Shown here piece after piece: positions 61,374 through 64,000 of a stretch of 64,000 bases of DNA. Each line of letters opens with the position of its first letter. Positions within the stretch are counted from its first letter, which is position 1. Made by a program: the position numbers and the translations under genes. The notes below the pieces were generated by a model, which saw only the letters and a list, made by a program, of their open reading frames with translations, searched no databases and was not told where the DNA came from. Source of the stretch: Candidatus Desulfopertinax cowenii (GTDB lineage Bacteria; Bacillota; Desulfotomaculia; Desulfotomaculales; Desulforudaceae); assembly GCA_001899445.1 (NCBI GenBank), contig MPOA01000006.1, positions 761,560-825,559 of the forward strand. Direction: 5' to 3'.

Positions 61374-61745
61374 TTGCCCTTGACGGCGGCCGGGAAGGGA
61401 AAAATAAAAACACGCTTGACAACGCCGCCCCGCGCTTCCCTGGCCGGATTGCTTGGCGGAAATCAAGGCCTGCAAGGCCACCCAACTGGATGCCGTATTG
61501 GTGGATGCGGCCGAAGAGTTGTGGCCGAAGTGGGAAAGGAGGTGGAACGGTTCCTCACCGAAGGCAACCGTCGCTTCCGCGGTCGGTTCCTCAGAAACTT
61601 TGCGGTAAAGGCCGCAACGGGAAACGCGGAATACCTCCTTGCGTTTCTCGAAGCCCATAAGTGGATCAAGCCGGATACGGAGATGGCGCATTGGGGTCTT
61701 GCGGCGAGACGGCTTGACAAGGGCGGAACCGCTCATTATAATTGA
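61374..61745 (+). pseudogene. Possible frameshifted remnant
   Basis: The frame codes for 123 residues; the last 75 look protein-like (E-V-E-R-F-L-T-E-G-N-R-R-F-R, Y-L-L-A-F-L-E-A-H-K-W-I-K-P-D), while the upstream part reads better in another frame (L-A-E-I-K-A-C-K-A-T-Q-L-D-A-V-L-V-D-A-A-E). I do not recognise the family. It may be a decayed gene or a chance frame. Confidence 0.3.
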
Positions 61746-61887
61746 CCAGAGTGTTGGCGGAAATGGGAGGCACTGCCAGGCTGTTTGCAGTGCCTAAAAC
61801 TTTATCCGGTTAAATGCGGCGGCAACAGGAGATATATACAGTTTAGCTTTGGCTCACCAAATCAGGGGGGTAAGGAGTCGATTTAAA

Positions 61888-62370
61888 GTGGCAGAAGAAA
61901 TAAAGAAAGATGTGCTGCTGACGGTTGAGGGTTTAAAAAAGCTGGAGAAAGAACTGGATTACCTGAAGTCGGTGCGACGGCGGGAAGTGGCCGAGCGCAT
62001 CAAGCAGGCGATTGAGTTCGGCGACATCACCGACAGCTCGGAATACGAGGACGCCAAGAACGAACAGGCGTTTATCGAGGGCCGCATCATCACCCTGGAA
62101 AAAGCTCTCCGTAACGCCAGGGTGATCGACAACGAGGACCTGAACAAGGACCGGGTCCGGATCGGGTCCACCGTACTGCTCAAGGATCTGGACGGGGGTG
62201 CGGAGTTCCGGTACACCATCGTGGGGTCCATGGAATCCGACCCCGGGTCGAAAAGAATTTCCCACGAATCACCCGTGGGCCGGGCGATCCTTGGCCAGCA
62301 GGTGGGTAGTGTCGTCGAAATCCAAGTGCCGGCCGGGACGGTAAAATACCAGATCATTGACATTTCGTAA
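61888..62370 (+). CDS. greA: Transcription elongation factor GreA
   Basis: 160 residues from GTG at 61888, AAGGAG 10 bases upstream. Coiled coil with the acidic tip [13 protein letters not shown] and the C-terminal domain S-P-V-G-R-A-I-L-G. Stimulates transcript cleavage by backtracked RNA polymerase. Directly before lysS, as in many Firmicutes. Confidence 0.96.
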   Translation: MAEEIKKDVLLTVEGLKKLEKELDYLKSVRRREVAERIKQAIEFGDITDSSEYEDAKNEQAFIEGRIITLEKALRNARVIDNEDLNKDRVRIGSTVLLKDLDGGAEFRYTIVGSMESDPGSKRISHESPVGRAILGQQVGSVVEIQVPAGTVKYQIIDIS

Positions 62371-62406
62371 CCGGATTTGCTGCGTCTGACGCGGAGGGAA
62401 GCGGAA

Positions 62407-63873
62407 TTGACCGACCAGGATTTGAACGAACTGCTCAAGGTCCGGCGCGAAAAACTGGCGGAGCTAGAGGCCAAGGGAATACCGCCTTACGGAGGGAGAT
62501 ACGAACGCACCCACTTGGCGGCGGCGGTGGTCAACGACTTTTCCCGCTTGGAAGGGCAGCAGGTGAGCCTGGCCGGCCGCCTGATGGCCAAGCGTGGCCA
62601 CGGTAAGGCCACCTTCGCCGACCTCCAGGACGGTTCCGGCAAGGTGCAGATCTATCTCCGGCGGGACCAGGTGGGCGCGGAAAAATACGAACTTTTCAAG
62701 TTGCTGGACATCGGGGACATCCTCGGCGTGCAAGGTACCGTTTTCCGGACGCGCATGGGCGAGGTGACCGTGTCCGTGGACGATTTCGTGCTGCTGGCCA
62801 AATCGCTGCGACCGCTGCCCGAAAAGTGGCACGGCCTGAAGGACGTGGAACTCCGCTACCGGCAGCGCTACCTTGACCTGGTCGTCAACCCTGAAAGCCG
62901 CCAGGTGTTTATCACGCGCAGCCGCGTGATTGCGGCCATCCGCCGTTATCTGGACGAGCGCGGTTTTTTGGAAGTGGAAACACCCATGATGCAGACCATC
63001 GCCGGCGGTGCGGTGGCCCGTCCGTTCGTTACCTACCACAACGCCCTGGGCATGCCCTTGTTCCTGCGGATCGCGCCCGAGTTGTACCTGAAACGGCTCC
63101 TGGTCGGCGGCTTTGACAAGGTGTACGAAATCAACCGCAATTTCCGCAACGAGGGGATTTCCACCCGGCACAACCCCGAATTCACCATGCTGGAGATTTA
63201 CGAGGCCTACTCCGACTACCTGGGCATGATGGATCTAACCGAGCAGCTGATTACGAACGTCATCGGGCGGGTGTTTGCCGGCAATACATTCTCCTACGGC
63301 GCGTACGAGATTGATTTTTCTCCGCCGTGGACCAGAATCTCCATGCTGGAAGCGGTACGGCGGCATACCGGGATCGATTTCGAAAACCTGTCGCCCGAAG
63401 AGGCGCTGACCGCCGCGGAAAGCCTGGACCTTGAGTTTGAGTCCCGGCCCACCTGGGGTGAGGCAGTGAACGCGGTGTTCGAGGAAAAGGTACAGCCGCA
63501 CCTGGTGCAGCCCACCTTTATTTACGATTATCCGCTGGACCTTTCGCCGCTGGCAAAGCGCCGGGAAGACGCGCCGCACCTGGTGTACCGTTTTGAACTA
63601 TTCATCGCGGGCCGCGAGGTGGCCAACGCCTTTTCCGAATTGAACGACCCGCTGGACCAGGAGCGGCGGTTTAAAGCCCAGCTGGAGAAGCGAGAGGAGG
63701 GCGACGAAGAGGCGCACATGTTCGACGCGGACTATGTCCAGGCGCTGGAATACGGGATGCCCCCGGCCGGTGGACTGGGCATCGGGATTGACCGCCTGGT
63801 AATGGTCCTGACCGGTGCAGCTTCCATCAGGGACGTAATTCTGTTTCCCTTATTGAGGCCGCGCGAAGACTGA
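62407..63873 (+). CDS. lysS: Lysyl-tRNA synthetase, class II
   Basis: 488 residues from TTG at 62407, GGAGGG 8 bases upstream. N-terminal OB anticodon domain (about 40-150; [11 protein letters not shown]) and the class II core with [14 protein letters not shown] and G-L-G-I-G-I-D-R motif 3. Charges tRNA-Lys. Confidence 0.97.
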   Translation: MTDQDLNELLKVRREKLAELEAKGIPPYGGRYERTHLAAAVVNDFSRLEGQQVSLAGRLMAKRGHGKATFADLQDGSGKVQIYLRRDQVGAEKYELFKLLDIGDILGVQGTVFRTRMGEVTVSVDDFVLLAKSLRPLPEKWHGLKDVELRYRQRYLDLVVNPESRQVFITRSRVIAAIRRYLDERGFLEVETPMMQTIAGGAVARPFVTYHNALGMPLFLRIAPELYLKRLLVGGFDKVYEINRNFRNEGISTRHNPEFTMLEIYEAYSDYLGMMDLTEQLITNVIGRVFAGNTFSYGAYEIDFSPPWTRISMLEAVRRHTGIDFENLSPEEALTAAESLDLEFESRPTWGEAVNAVFEEKVQPHLVQPTFIYDYPLDLSPLAKRREDAPHLVYRFELFIAGREVANAFSELNDPLDQERRFKAQLEKREEGDEEAHMFDADYVQALEYGMPPAGGLGIGIDRLVMVLTGAASIRDVILFPLLRPRED

Positions 63874-63905
63874 ATGATTTTGGGCCGGGTCTTGCAACTA
63901 ACGCC

Positions 63906-63935
63906 TTGACAAGCGTGAGACCCTTATGCTATATT
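63906..63935 (+). promoter_or_regulatory. Strong promoter at right edge, rRNA-like
   Basis: TTGACA (63906-63911), 18-bp spacer, TATATT (63930-63935), and a second TTGACT at about 63984. Tandem strong promoters with no open frame behind them suggest an rRNA or tRNA operon just beyond the window. Confidence 0.55.
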
Positions 63936-64000
63936 TAGATCCCGGGTGGCGCGGTAGAAATTCCTGAAGAAGCAGAAAGTGCTAGTTGACTTGAGTGCTG

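Noticed and set aside
1..64000. CRISPR array, prophage or large genomic island
   Set aside because: No regularly spaced repeats, integrase, phage genes or transposase genes are visible; gene order is mostly the conserved Firmicute backbone.

Overview
The window is GC-rich (roughly 60% or more), densely coding DNA from an anaerobic, spore-forming Firmicute of the Peptococcaceae/Desulfotomaculum-Pelotomaculum-Desulforudis type. The evidence is a large set of sporulation genes (spoVG, spoVT, yabP, yabQ, spoIIE), the Bacillus/Clostridium gene order spoVG-glmU-prs-ctc-pth-mfd-spoVT-mazG-hup-rqcP-yabP-yabQ-divIC-spoIIE-tilS-ftsH, a formyltetrahydrofolate synthetase, and heterodisulfide-reductase-type flavoproteins common in sulfate reducers and syntrophs. 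The species cannot be fixed from the sequence alone.

Layout. 0-3.4 kb: FadR-type regulator, a MobA-like nucleotidyltransferase, and a YtrA-type GntR/ABC transporter operon. 3.4-4.2 kb: a Phd/PIN toxin-antitoxin pair. 4.2-6.7 kb: a selenium/sulfur locus on the minus strand containing a LysR regulator, a tRNA, a YedE-type transporter and a TusA-like protein. The tRNA is the most remarkable element here: an 8-bp acceptor stem, a 4-nt D loop, a long variable arm and a bulged T stem, as in selenocysteine tRNA, but a GCA (cysteine) anticodon, U discriminator and encoded CCA. 6.8-21.5 kb: threonine dehydratase and the conserved cell-envelope, translation and sporulation cluster. 21.5-23.3 kb: a small zinc-ribbon gene divergent from an XRE regulator, and an orphan long-form hisG. 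23.4-32.4 kb: ppx, spoIIE, tilS, ftsH, ndk, fhs. 32.8-38.9 kb: DUF134 and Mrp proteins, then a tandem HdrA-HdrA fusion with an HdrD-like iron-sulfur protein. 39-44 kb: EamA exporter, folate genes folP and a folB-folK fusion, an OFA-type MFS carrier, a sirtuin. 45-50 kb: pantothenate operon panG-panB-panC-panD followed by a PocR-GAF-HD-GYP protein. 50.7-57 kb: nadA-nadB-nadC, a Gre-family protein, birA and coaX. 57-64 kb: dusB, an acyl-ACP-reductase-like protein, an ArAE/FUSC exporter, two decayed genes, greA and lysS, with rRNA-operon-like promoters at the right edge.

Repeats. Two 241-bp inverted-orientation copies of a non-coding MITE-like element (18991-19231 and 32451-32691) have matching terminal inverted repeats and 4-bp target duplications; a solo end lies at 44215. 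Other repeats are a REP-like nested inverted repeat upstream of hisG, a 25-nt repeat shared by the 3' ends of the EamA gene and panD, and a duplicated start-codon hairpin in front of panG and panB.

Functional links within the window: panGBCD makes pantothenate and coaX phosphorylates it; folP/folBK make the folate that fhs charges with formate; nadABC makes NAD, which the sirtuin consumes; spoVG, spoVT, yabP, yabQ and spoIIE all act in sporulation. Start codons below were chosen by ribosome-binding-site spacing and family length, and often differ from the longest possible reading frame.
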